DNA of 64,000 nt from Numida meleagris (taxonomy: Eukaryota; Chordata; Aves; Galliformes; Numididae): contig NC_034438.1 in the NCBI RefSeq assembly GCF_002078875.1, positions 69,267,628 to 69,331,627 on the forward strand, written 5' to 3'. Positions within the stretch are counted from its first letter, which is position 1, and the number at the start of each line of letters is the position of its first letter. The position numbers and the translations under genes were made by a program. Of this stretch, positions 1 through 10,978 are shown one piece after another. Under the pieces are notes generated by a model. The model saw nothing but the letters and a program-made list of their open reading frames with translations. It was not told the DNA's origin and did not search any database.

Positions 1-886
1 TGTTTATTTTTAAATTATGCTTTTCATAACTACGAACACATGGGCATGTAAGCAATTTAATTCCACCGTGACAAATGCTTTTCCAGCAATCTTTTCTGTA
101 CTAAGAACAAAAATGAAAACCTATATATCTGTTTGAAAAACCTTGGGAAATGACTCTAAAATGTTGTCTGTTCAACTGAATTTAAGAAAAACAGCTAATT
201 TTTGCTATATTTCACAGTTGCAAAAGCAGTACTTTGCCTTATCTGAAACTGTCAGCGAGTACTGACAAACAACTACAGCTCAGTTGCCAGTGTAACAAAG
301 CTCCAAGCACTTCTACAGTCACTGCAAGGTGTGTTCAGTTGGCTCTGGGCTGTGCACAAATAGCATTTTTACATTCAATATCCTTGAATTACATTTGCAC
401 TCACAGATGGTCCTAAGTCATAAAATTCAAGCATCACCTGAATTTGGAGCACCAAGAATGTTTTGGGCTCAGCATAATCACTGTCTAAATCTATTTCTTC
501 TACTGCATTATAAAACATTTGTTAAATAAATAATTCTGCTAAAAAACTTTCTGTTTTAATCTAGCTTTAGCAAAGAGTCTGAGGCATGACATGCTACTGC
601 TCTTGTCCTGATGTTTCCTAAAAGTGGTTTTAGCAGCTGAAAGTTCTTACCATTCTCCAAATAGTATCAACATTTTTTATGGATATTACAGATTTTACCA
701 TCATTCATTCAGTGTGTAATCTCCTTAGGCAGATTCTACTCCCTTGATATCTTATGTGTAACGTTCAAGTTTTATAAAAAAACATTTAAACAAACTCTTC
801 ACTTCCACAGCATTTTTTCTATGGTGAAAGCAAAGATTAATTACGTGCAGTTAGGCACAACACTTTTGTAGAAGAAGGGCCTAAAT
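1..886. other. AT-rich DNA, no gene seen
   Basis: I see no gene, repeat family or RNA in this stretch. The two short open frames near 234-529 have no coding signature or recognisable motif and overlap each other in different frames, so I treat them as chance. Confidence 0.6.
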
Positions 887-1247
887 CATGGGTGTCCAAC
901 CTTTCGGCTTGCCTGGGCCATGCTGAATGATCAGGAGTTGTCTTGGGCTTCACATACATAGGTGGCTCTGAAAGTAATACCTCCTACTTATTTCCATGGA
1001 AACAACAACAGATGCAATGAGCACAGTAACACTGTTTCATAGAGCAGATTCTCAGATACTAAATATGTTTTTTTTTCGACAGATTAACCACCATTAGCTC
1101 TGTATTTTCACCAGCAGTGAACAAGAGCCTGCATGCCGTGCCTAAGAACCAGTGGAGGAGACACACTGTCATTGTCACCACTGCCGAGACACACCACCCA
1201 TCCCTCTTTGTACATGCAGCCTGTGGGTAGCGAGTTGGACATGCCTG
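887..1247. mobile_element. hAT-Charlie-like element with embedded mariner fragment
   Basis: The left end reads catgggtgtccaacctttcgg and the right end gttggacatgcctg. Their inner parts are imperfect inverted repeats (ggtgtccaac against ggcatgtccaac), the form of Charlie-type hAT ends. Between them, from 963 to about 1212, lies the 5' half of a mariner. The same hAT-end-then-mariner order occurs at 18314-19707. This matches what I recall as the chicken Charlie-Galluhop composite (name from memory). No clear 8-bp target duplication is visible here. Non-autonomous and internally deleted. Confidence 0.7.
963..1212 (+). mobile_element. Mariner (Galluhop/Mariner1_GG type), 3' half missing
   Basis: Starts with the TIR-like ggctctgaaagtaatacctc, followed by the family's conserved run of tttccatgga, the cagattctcag block and the gaacaagagcctgcatgc-like block. 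Sequence is lost after the contcact/cccatccctc region, so the right TIR is absent. It lies inside the hAT element ends at 887 and 1247. In this family the transposase remnant reads on the opposite strand, and no usable frame survives. Confidence 0.75.
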
Positions 1248-1413
1248 AGATATAATGATACAGAAGAGTATATACAGCTATCAAGTTTCGTGTTAGTATA
1301 AAGAAATCTCAAGACTTAAATAAACAAGAAATATCTTTGCGGTTTATTTTTTAGTAAATATTTATGTTGGAAATACTAAGTAGCACCTATAGACCTGATT
1401 TATTTAATCTCTT

Positions 1414-1449
1414 AGATACATGAGACAATCTCCCTTGTCTCATGTATCT
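1414..1449. repeat. Perfect inverted repeat, 15-bp arms, 6-nt loop
   Basis: The left arm agatacatgagacaa (1414-1428) is the exact reverse complement of ttgtctcatgtatct (1435-1449), with loop tctccc. No repeat family is recognised around it. It could form an RNA hairpin or a cruciform, or mark a small local inversion-duplication. Confidence 0.9.
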
Positions 1450-4400
1450 GCACTGTGGTGTTACGCTTTGAAATTTCCACCAACAGGCATTGAATCTTTT
1501 TATCTATGCAGCAAAAATTATGAGCTGCTGCCTTACAGACTAAAAGGTCTGAATACCCTACCTCAAGTTTTACAAATTTTGTAAACTACCCTACACAGTA
1601 GGATGATAGGTGACAAAGGAACATATTGTTGTGTATGGATTATGTCTATATGACATTTTCTCCTCTCAGAGATCTAAACACAAAAGCATAGATAACTGTA
1701 CAGAAGCAATCTGCATCCCTTGAACCCTGTTTTCTGAGGACAACTGTTTTCCTGAAATCTCAGTCTTGAGAATCATACTTTGTCTTGGACAGCTAAACAT
1801 AGTTCTTTATTATACTTAGTCTTCTGGCAAAACATTTGCATCAGGAAAGCAGTTATTATTGATGATTCTGGAACATGAATGTTTAATTCAATACTTCAGT
1901 TCCTTCTAGATATTTCCTGGCCTGTAAAATGACCAATTTATTTGAAAACATATACACATATTTTTCTTTGTTTCAGGAGGGTGTTTCCAGCTGGCGTGTA
2001 GTGAAAATTTAAGGAATTTCTGAATGTAATATTTATTTGGAGCCAAACTGGTATGTTATGCTGAAAGTTAAAGTACAGTTTGATTGGGGTATGGGTTGTG
2101 CAAAGATCTAGAGACCTTTTATACAGAGGCATCTCAGGCTGTTCAGTGGAGACGTGGTTGTCAACAACTCTGTTCTTTGCTGATAGCCAATAATTTGATT
2201 ATTATAATATATTCTGAACTTTTTTAGACAAATCTCCAGAAGATACTGTTTCATATTTTCACAGTTCTTGTAAGGAAACAGGTTTTTTTTTAAGAAAAAT
2301 CTACAGGAATAATGAGATTATAATGAGAATCAGAAAGAGAACTGGTATGACAATCTCCTCTTTTTTGTTTGTTTATTTTTTTGATCATAGGATATACTTT
2401 TGAGTTATTTCTTTTTGTGGTGAAAAACAATTATTTCATAAACAAATAACCTACTCAAAAGCAGAATTGAAATGTATCAAAGATATGTAAAAGCTATTGT
2501 AATGAACAGCAGTTTAATGATCTTATTGCAGTGCAAATACCTAATTCCACAATCTTGCCAATAATAAGAATTCTAGCTTTTTCACCTTGAAACAGTTAAC
2601 AAAAAAATCTGCAAAATCAGAGTTGCCTGAGTTGTTTGCATTCATCATACAACACTGAGCATTCCATGGATGATTATAATGATCTTATTGCATACTGATA
2701 CCATATTGAAAGTTCATGCCTATGCAACAAGATTTGTTCCATTTCTTTTAGCTATTCAGCTTGCTTTCCTTTTATAATTTTGTTTCGATAAATATGATTT
2801 TTAACTGCATTTTCCAAAGTGTTATTTTTGATATGGTTAGAGAGACCAATCTACACTTTATACCAAACTGTATTAACAGTGTACAGTGGAAAACTGTAGC
2901 TACAGCTTCCATTGGGCATAACCTATGCATGCAAACAGTAGGTGACATCATTATTCTTCATGAGCACAAATGCAAATACAAAGCAGAAAAGACAAAAACA
3001 AAAATCCATCATCTGAAATGTTTTTCAAAGTTAAAAGTAAAAGAATATGTTAGCCACTGAGATACTTAACTGTTTTGTAAAAACCATAGAGACAGATCAT
3101 ATGACTATACTTGAAACAATAAAAACACATACAGAGCTGAGATTTCTCATTTATGTTTAATACTCAGGTCTGGGTATTATTTAATCATTCTGTGACTCAG
3201 AAGTACTAAATTTTGATTTCTGCACTCTGCAGTCTTGCAAAGGCACTACATTGTTCAAAACAGGCTTCTCATATGTGAGCTCCTTGACATAGCTCTGTTC
3301 AGGGTTGAGATACTGGTTTAAAACTAATTCAAACTATAGCTTCTTAAAATATAGCCATGAAAGCACTCCTGGATTTGCTTGGATCAAGAATGTGATCCCC
3401 CTGGTCTGAAATTTGAAAAAAAAGTACTAAGTATTCTACAATTCCTCTTTTATATGCAAATATGCAGTAACTCTGAAATGAATATGGAGAAGCAGATCTA
3501 TGTTTTGCATGCCCAGAATTATTCTGTGAATGGACTTTTCATCTCGCAATTAGTTCTCTCTGTGATTTTAATCACGAACCTGTGTCTGCACCATTATTGA
3601 GGAAATCATTGATTGAAGCAATAAGTCATGTTTATTCAACTACAAGAATATGCCATAACAAATCCTGTAAGGCTGATAATATAAGTGGCAGCTACACAGG
3701 AATACATGGAAATAAGTCTATGCTCAATAACCTGATTTTTTTCCTCTGCAGAGACATTTTTCTATCTGATTCTGCCAAGAAAACTTTCTACAAGTTTAGT
3801 TTTGCAATTTACTGTTGGTCTTTGTTAAAGTTACCCTTTTGTCAACAGAAAAAAAAAATAAAAACAAAAAATTCTCTCCCCACACAACGTAACAAGCACT
3901 GTCAAAACACTGGACATTTTTTAACTCTGTCTTAAACCTGATGCCACAAAACACTTATTGTAGCAGGCACAGCACCTACAGAAAGGAGTGATGCTGTTAT
4001 TTCTCACCAGAAAGAGGGAAAATTGCATAATGCAAGATATGTATTCTATCTGAAGATGAAGAAATCGGGTGAAACAAGATGAAAACTATGCTGTGAAGTA
4101 TAAACTAATATTCTTTACTGCCATTTTTAGAAAAAAATAATAATTAGTCTTTTTGGTGTCAGGTGCTGTATTTATAACATTGTAAGGAATGGCAGAAAAC
4201 CTGTTTTGTAAAAAGAAAGTTATAGCAAGGGCGTAACTTAAATTTAGTGACTATCTGCCCTTTTTATGCAGACATGGCTTTATTGCACTGATTTTTCTTT
4301 GTACTGCTCTGTGGAGTTGAGGACCTATAAGACATATGGTTACTAAGAGCAACTCATGGCATTAAGACTTATAGTAGAGCTAGCAAAATTAACTCTTACT

Positions 4401-4515
4401 TCAAAGTCTTTAAATGTCAGGGGCACCTTGATATGGTTCTGAGTTCTTAAGCACATTATAGTACAACAAAATCGTATGTAGTTTTCATTCTAAGCTTCTT
4501 GTTTTCCTGCAGCAT
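1450..4515. other. AT-rich DNA, no gene seen
   Basis: About 3 kb with no recognised element. Open frames at 1938-2132 (minus), 2761-3060, 3379-3600 and 3582-3935 are short, compositionally AT-driven and show no domain motif. I regard them as chance frames. Confidence 0.6.
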
Positions 4516-5072
4516 TGTACTGAGTCTGTCTGGAATGGGGTTAATTTTCTTCAGACAAGCCTGTGTTTTGGATTTGTGACTAAGCCGGTCTTGATAACAT
4601 AACAGTATTTTCACTGTTCCTAACAGTTGCATGCAGTTTCAAGGTTTTCTTTTTTCCACTTTGCCCTCATAGGGGGTTGGTCAGGGATCCACAAGAGTTT
4701 GGAAAGGAGCACAGACAGGATAGCTGACCTAACTTAAAAAAAATGTCCCATACCATCAAGCTCAGCAGTAAAATCTGGGGAAAAGGAAAACGAGTGCTAT
4801 TTCTGGTTATTGGAAATTGCTTTGTCAAGTAAGCTTTTCAAATGATGAAGCTTTTCTTCCAAGAAGTATCAGGAAACATGCCTTCTGGGTAGCAGTACAT
4901 GAATTCCTTATTTTGCTCTGCTTCCATGAACAACTTTCCTACACTTTCTAAATTGTCTTTATCTTGATCCATGTGTCTTCAGCTTTTGCTCTTATAATTC
5001 CTTCCCCCATCCTACTGCTGGGGTCAGAGAGAGTAACTGTATGCATAGCTGATGGCCAGTGTCAAACAATCA
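4516..5072 (+). mobile_element. Diverged solo LTR, avian ERV-L-like
   Basis: Its order of landmarks matches the LTR at 59434-59989. First is the ggggttaattttcttcag block near the start, then a tgttttggattt block, then the gacaggatagctgacc block. Next come cccataccatcaagctcagc, the ctgtctttatcttgatcc-like U5 block and a ccccatcctactg block near the end. The body is interrupted by small indels. No primer binding site follows, so this is a solo LTR. I could not find a convincing target duplication (agcat before, gaagc after). Old and non-functional. Confidence 0.7.
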
Positions 5073-8000
5073 GAAGCAGCAAATGCAGACAACACCTACA
5101 TGTGAAACTATGGTCATAATTTTGATCAGTGTGGATGGTGTTAAGCCTTAATATAAAGCGACTTTTAACACGTCACACAGAAAGCAAAAACCTGAGTGTG
5201 TTCATAAGCTCATTTAATTTCCTACTTTGGTAAGAAAGTAATGTCATAATTTTTTGTAATATCATCTTTAGATCATATTCCAACTTTCAGAAATGTATGG
5301 TCAGTTAATCAGAAAGAAAGGGAAAATGCAGTTAATTAAATAGTGTTTTTGTATAATAATTTTTATTGATAATGTTCTTGTTTTTTTAAGTAAATTGTAA
5401 AGTTTCACATAACATTGGTATTTGTTTTCTCCTACCCACCTACTTGGAGGAAATATTTTCTCTAAGGTCTATATCAGGTAGAGCAATGACAATCTTAATT
5501 TGCAATGATAACAATTATAATGAAAAATATAAATATTATACAAGAGAGTCTTAATGTAAAAGTGTAATTGAAGTATATGAAAACGAGCAACAAGATGTTC
5601 ACATACAGATTTGAAAAATAAGTAGAATGAATTATTTCTTGAATTTTACACTCTATCAGAATTACTATTACTCAGCAGTAGTGGACGCATTTGAATAACT
5701 GCATAGCAAAATATTTGTACAGGAAAATAGAAAACAATCAAAATGGTTTCCAAGTATATTCTAGAGAAAAATCTTTGCCTGCTTCCCACTGTTGGCAAGG
5801 ATGATTAATGAATACTAATCTCTACTTTCAAAATCCAGCCGTTAGGCTATAGGTCAACATAGAGAACATAACTTTTATCCCTTTCTTCAGTTTCAGAATT
5901 AGAGATTCATAAATATCTTGAAATTTTCCACATACATAGGGCTGATGTCTGCTACCATACTGCTTTCTGGATTACGCAACTACATCACTCATCTTACTTT
6001 CTCGGTCACAACTTACTGCTCTTGCACTGCATACCAGAAAACCATGCAAGGAAGCTGAAGCATTGCGCTAGACCTTCAGACATATAGGAGAACTGATGAC
6101 TGCTAGGAAATGCAGTGCAATTGACAGAATGATAAATAGGCAAAAATTTATATCATTTTTGTTTTTATGAAAATTCAGGGTTTACTTCTTGTTTGCTGCA
6201 CTGTTTCTTGGCCTCATAGAAATCAAATACATTTCTTGATATTTTTTGTCCATTTTCGTCCATTTTGTTTCTTCTTGTCATAGTGCTACATTTGCAAGAC
6301 TGAGTGCTCATACTGCGCCCTATTGTGCCGAATAGTCTTTTGCTATTTAAGTTCAATGTTTAGGCACTTTACTTATGTGGTGGCCCTAAGTTTGCTTTCT
6401 ATTTTCTTACTCTTCTCCTGCCTTGTGTAGTGTGCTTTTCTTTTCTGTTTTGAAGAAGATTCCACTGGTGGCCTGTCAAAGCCCCTTTGTGCCTGATTCC
6501 ATTTGAGGATAATCAAGCTGCAGAGATACAGAACATGTAATTCATCATGGTTCTGTAACTATTCCCTTCAGAGCAAGATGATCTAAACAAATATGCTTTT
6601 GACAAAACATAAGAACAAAACAAACAAAATAAAATCAAACCACCCAGTCACAGTTGCCTTAATTTTTTTATTCCTTATTGCTGCCAGATTAATAAAAACA
6701 ATCACAATTTTGTTTTTCTTAAGTTTAATTATAAAAGCTGTACACATGGGAAGCTGTAAGTGCAGCCCAGTGTTATAGGTGAGGAAAGAGACAATGCAGA
6801 TGATTCATTTTTCACATCAAATTCTGGAGATTATGTTGCGAAGTGGTTGTCAAGATCTTCTGGTGCTTGGTCTCCTGGCACTTATCCAAATTTCTTCTTT
6901 CAACAAGAAAACATTTTAGCATTCAGAGATATGTGCCTTCTACCTGCCAAAACAAGCCATTGCTCTCCTAGAACTTGTAGTAAATGGCAGTAAATGGCAG
7001 AGGCATTTCTGCTGCATTAATTTACATTGTCTATTGTCAATTGTCAAAAAAGCATTTTGCTTTCAAAACGGAATCCGAGTTAGGCACCCTCAGAACCATG
7101 TCCCAGAGGATCCAACAGCTGAGTAACTGGTAATAGTGGAGAAAACAAAGGTGAGTTTATTGCTGTTATGAGAAAAAAAAGGGTGCATGTAAGAACATAA
7201 AAAATGCACAGAAGTTGAACATTTGGTCTTCAAATACTTCATCTGGGAATATGATGAAATTTCTGTAGGATACTGGACTGGGTGTAATAAAATATAGTTT
7301 TCTTCCTGGGTCTTAAGGGATTGAACATAATCTTGTCCAAAACATAAGTGCCAGAGAGATTTATGGGTAGGAAGAAATAGAGGAATGGGGCGTATCCATC
7401 ATAAGTCAAGTGCATTTTACATACAGTTGAAAGTGATGTTTGCTGTGATCTCATCAGTGTTGCATGTCTTGAACAGAGAACTTTATTCTCATTTCAGAAT
7501 GTAGTTGTGCAAGTCACAAAACTCCTCTTTGTGAGGGCAATTCTTTCCTGATAATAGAGAAACAGAATCATGAAAATTAAAGTGTATCAGAATCCCAATA
7601 TATAAGAAAAGATAAGACCCAGTGTACCAATTACAGTTCTCTCTGTTTATCTTCTGCTTTAATTTTTTAGTCACAATATTTTTAGATAGGATTCTTTATT
7701 ATTCAACAAAAGCAGTACTTTCAGTATTTATCTTGCCCTGTACAGGCAGAAGGAAAGAGCACACACAGCTTAATTACTTTTTGGTAAATCGTGGAACACT
7801 TATTCCTCTCCTCCATCTTGCTTGTTCCCCCAGTTTGAAAACAGATGTAGTTCATAGCCTTCTAATTTCATTGCACTGGCTTTCTTTAAACCACAAACTT
7901 GTATCTTGTTTTGAAACTCCAAAGCAATGAGTATCACGCTCTTGTGAGGAAAAAAAGGCTTTGTCTGCAAACTGAAACTTGCATGACCACAGGTTATGTT

Positions 8001-8683
8001 AAATATATGCTGTTTAGGGAAATTAAGATAAACATGAAAAGAACTGAGATTTTAGCTCATATAGAAATTGTCATTCTGAAACTGGAAAGAAAATGGTGTG
8101 AGAAGTCTTATATTAAAAACAAGACTCAAGTTGATAAACGGTATAACAAAGAAATACCAAGTGAAATGCTATTACAAAAAAAAAAGACCAGCTTCTATTA
8201 TTTGCAATTTTCTAAGACTACAGTATTCATTGTTGTGACAACAATGTTGAGCTTCACAGTGGTAATGTTTATCAGTATGAGAGATGATCTCCATTGGGTA
8301 TACTCATGCACACATAGCAATTGTTTTGTTTTACTTCTCCATTTTACATTAAACACTGACAGTCTTAAAATATGCATCTGAAATTGGCAAAGTATCTCAC
8401 AAGGAGTTATGAATGTTGAAATGGGTTTCTCTGGGCATATATATAGTATTCTGGAAGCTTGGTAAACAGTGGATTTTTGTGTATATTTTTTGATAATCTC
8501 TTTATATTTCTATTCGTTCTTTGATATCCAAAAACAGAAAGTCTGGTCTCCTGGTCCTTTGTCTCTATAGGTTTTAGGCTATCTGAATTACACACTCTCT
8601 CTTTACTCAATGTATTTTACATATACCTTGTTGAATATGGCTATGGCACACATAGTTTGTGTTCTCATGAGCATATTTGTAGG
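5073..8683. other. AT-rich DNA, no gene seen
   Basis: About 3.6 kb with no recognised repeat. It includes the longest non-repeat plus-strand frame of the window (7899-8381, 160 codons). That frame is Lys/Ile/Thr-rich, has no domain I know and no supporting splice or promoter context. A frame of this length is not surprising for AT-rich DNA searched in six frames. Confidence 0.55.
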
Positions 8684-8861
8684 TTATTCTGAAAGTAATG
8701 CCTCTATTTATTGCCATGGAAAATACAACAGAGACAAAGAGCAAAATATCTCTATAAAAAAAATTCACCACTGCAAAACATTATTTTTCAACATTGTCAC
8801 CACCATTAGATGTGCACTTTCACCAGTGAAGAACAAGAGCCCGCATGTTGTGCTTATAAAA
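8684..8861 (+). mobile_element. Mariner (Galluhop/Mariner1_GG type), 5' third only
   Basis: Starts at ttattctgaaagtaatgcct and continues through ttgccatggaaaatacaaca, a ttcaacattgtcaccaccat block and agaacaagagcccgcatgtt. It then passes into unrelated AT-rich sequence. The right TIR and the transposase remnant are missing. Confidence 0.75.
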
Positions 8862-9029
8862 ATAATTCAAATAATTCTTTTTAAATACTGCTTTCTGTTA
8901 GATCTGATGTTTCATAGCCTGAGTGGCCTCAGCCTGATTTGGTGCCTTGGATTGCTCCTACTCAGCTGCAAGAGTTTGTATTTTCCTTTGTGGAACTTCA
9001 AGAAATTCCTGTAAGGTCATTTTTCCACC

Positions 9030-9290
9030 CCATCCTGTTCCCTTTGAATGACAGCACATCCTTCTGACCTATCAACAAAGTCATCTGGTTTTGTATCATC
9101 AGTGAACTTGCTGAGGATACACTCTGACCTACCTTCCACATCATTAATGAAAAGGTTAGGCAGTATTGACTCCAGCATCCACTAATGGCAGGCTGGCTGG
9201 TGGACCTTTTGCTCTTTCAGCATGAGGCTTCAGCCAGTTTCCAGTGCACCTGAATGCTCACCTACCTAACCCCTGCTTGATCAGCTGGTA
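9030..9290 (-). mobile_element. CR1 LINE fragment, antisense, RT motif C region
   Basis: On the minus strand the segment around 9085-9115 reads SKFTDDTKPDD, a form of the CR1 reverse transcriptase motif C block (FADDTK in better copies). Adjacent text (tcattaatgaaaaggttagg) matches the usual antisense CR1 order further into the RT domain. The copy is old and broken by indels. It lies just upstream of a younger CR1 in the opposite orientation. Confidence 0.7.
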
Positions 9291-9437
9291 ATAAATCTGA
9301 AGAAAATAAGAACACTAGGTACAGATTTCTGAAGTTCTGGACCATCTTTAAGATTCTTTCCTACTGAAATCTATTTTACGAAGAGATCAGATACAATGAT
9401 CAACATGCTAATACACAGAGAATAAGTAAATCCATTT

Positions 9438-10388
9438 TTGGAAGCCATTTTCTCTGGTTTTCAGAGAGTTCCTAATTCTCAGCTAGAACATCAGTATAAG
9501 CAATTGAAAGAGAAGAAGGTCATCAGGAAAAGTCAGTGTGGATTCACCAAGGGGAAGTCATGCTCAACCAACTTGGTAGCCTTCTATGATGTCATCACTG
9601 GCTGGGTGGATGGGGGGAGAGCAGTGGATGTAGTCTACCTCGATTTCAGCAAGGCATTTGATACAGTCTCCCACAACATCCTTATAATGAAAATGGGAAA
9701 TTGTGGGATAGATGAGTGGACGGTGAGGTGAACTGAGAACTGGCTGACTAGCCAAGCTGAGACGGTTGTGATTGGCAGTGCAAAGTCTGGCTGGAGGCCT
9801 GTATTTAGAGGTGCTCCTCAGGGGCCAGTGCCTGGTCCGATCTTGTTCAATACCTTCATCAATGATCTTGATAAGGGGATAGTGTCCACCCTTAGCAAGT
9901 TTGCTGATGATATGAAGCTGGGAGGAATGGCTGACACACTGGAAGGCTGTGCTACCATTCAGCAAGACCTAGACAGGCCGTAGAGTTGGGCAGCAAGAAA
10001 ACAGAAGAGGTTTAACAAAAGCAAATGTAGAGTCTTACACCTGGGAAGGACTAACTGCAAGTATCAGTACAGGTTGGGACATGACCTGCTGGAGAGGAGT
10101 TCTGTGGAGAAGGACCTGGGGGTCCAGGTGGATGACAGGTTGGCCATGAGCCAGCAGTGTGGCCTGGTGGCCAAGAAGGCCAATGGCATCTGGGGGTGCT
10201 TTAAGAGGAGCATGGCCAGCAGGTCAAGGGAGGTGATCCTCCGCCTGTACTCTGCCCAGGTCAGGCCTCACCTGCAGTACTGTGTCCAGTTCTGGGCTCC
10301 CCAGTACAAAAAAGACAGGGATCTCCTGGAGAGAGTCCAGCAGAGGGCCACAAAGGTGATAAAGGGCCTGGAGCACCTCTCTTTATGA
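9438..10388 (+). pseudogene. CR1 reverse transcriptase core (ORF2 fragment)
   Basis: One reading frame runs from 9438 to 10388 with only two internal stops, TGA at 9729-9731 and TAG at 9981-9983. It contains RT motif A (YLDFSKAFDTVSHN), motif B (RGAPQGPVPGPILFNTFIND) and motif C as FADDMKLGG. It continues with the CR1 C-terminal block (KDLGVQVDDRL ... LQYCVQFWAPQYKKD ... RVQQRATKVIKGLEHLS). An extra T at the LSYEER site shifts the frame at 10388. In a live CR1 this enzyme copies the element's RNA at a nicked target. Here it lacks the endonuclease, ORF1 and N-terminal RT parts, so it is a dead fragment. The ATG at 9438 is incidental. Confidence 0.92.
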
Positions 10389-10597
10389 GGAAAGGCTGAG
10401 CACTGGAACAGGCTGCCCAGAGAGGTTGTGGAGTCTCCTTCTCTGGAGACATGCAAGACCCGCCTGGATGCCTGCCTGTGCAACCTGGTCTAGGGAGCCT
10501 GCTTTGGCAGGGGGTTGGACTCAATGATTTCTAGAGGTCCCTTCCAGCCCCCACAATTCTGTGATTCTGTGATTCTGTGATTCTGTGATTCTGTGAT
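9440..10597 (+). mobile_element. CR1 LINE, 5'-truncated, with 3' tail
   Basis: A sense-strand CR1 that begins inside the RT domain and runs to the 3' end. The typical 3' segment is present (tctagaggtcccttccagcc), followed by five tandem copies of an 8-bp unit (attctgtg) ending at about 10597. CR1 elements prime on such 3' repeats and lack a poly(A) tail. Between about 10388 and 10400 the frame is shifted, and roughly 130 bp of the usual C-terminal coding sequence appears deleted: the EERLR block is followed directly by the [11 protein letters not shown] block. One of the least decayed CR1 copies in the window. Confidence 0.95.
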
Positions 10598-10913
10598 AAT
10601 GAATAATTTTTACAGCTAAGTCTCTAACCCTTGATTTCTGTATGTTTTTCAGAAGATGTATGTATTATCAGTGCAAAGTTAAATTTTGTATTGCATTGAC
10701 TTAACATGGTTAACTGTTAAAATTACTATCAATAGAGCCTTGAGCATGTGCTTTACTTTTACAGAAACTTGACTGAACTTCTGCACAAAAATTAATGTGA
10801 ACTATATTGACTAGTGCACTTCAGTCCCCCATCTTTCATGGGAAAATAGCCACTTATCTATTTGGACAGAAACGTAAATTCTCTTAATTACCATCTTTTT
10901 GACTGTGGTTGTC

Positions 10914-10978
10914 AGTGTGGACTCAAGTATCTCTAGAGGTCCCTTTCCAGCCCCTACAATTCTGTGATTCTGTGATTT
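10914..10978 (+). mobile_element. Very short CR1 3' end
   Basis: Only the last ~65 bp of a CR1 is present: ggactcaagtatctctagag, the cctttccagcccctacaa block and two attctgtg tail units. It resembles the 3' end of the copy at 10597, about 320 bp upstream, in the same orientation. Extreme 5' truncation is common for CR1. Confidence 0.85.

Noticed and set aside
7899..8381. 160-codon plus-strand open frame as a gene
   Set aside because: Composition is typical of AT-rich noncoding DNA, no domain or splice context is visible, and a frame of this length is not improbable in 64 kb of six-frame sequence.
10261..10524. Minus-strand Pro/Ser/Cys-rich frames as genes
   Set aside because: Antisense of the CR1 RT C-terminal region.
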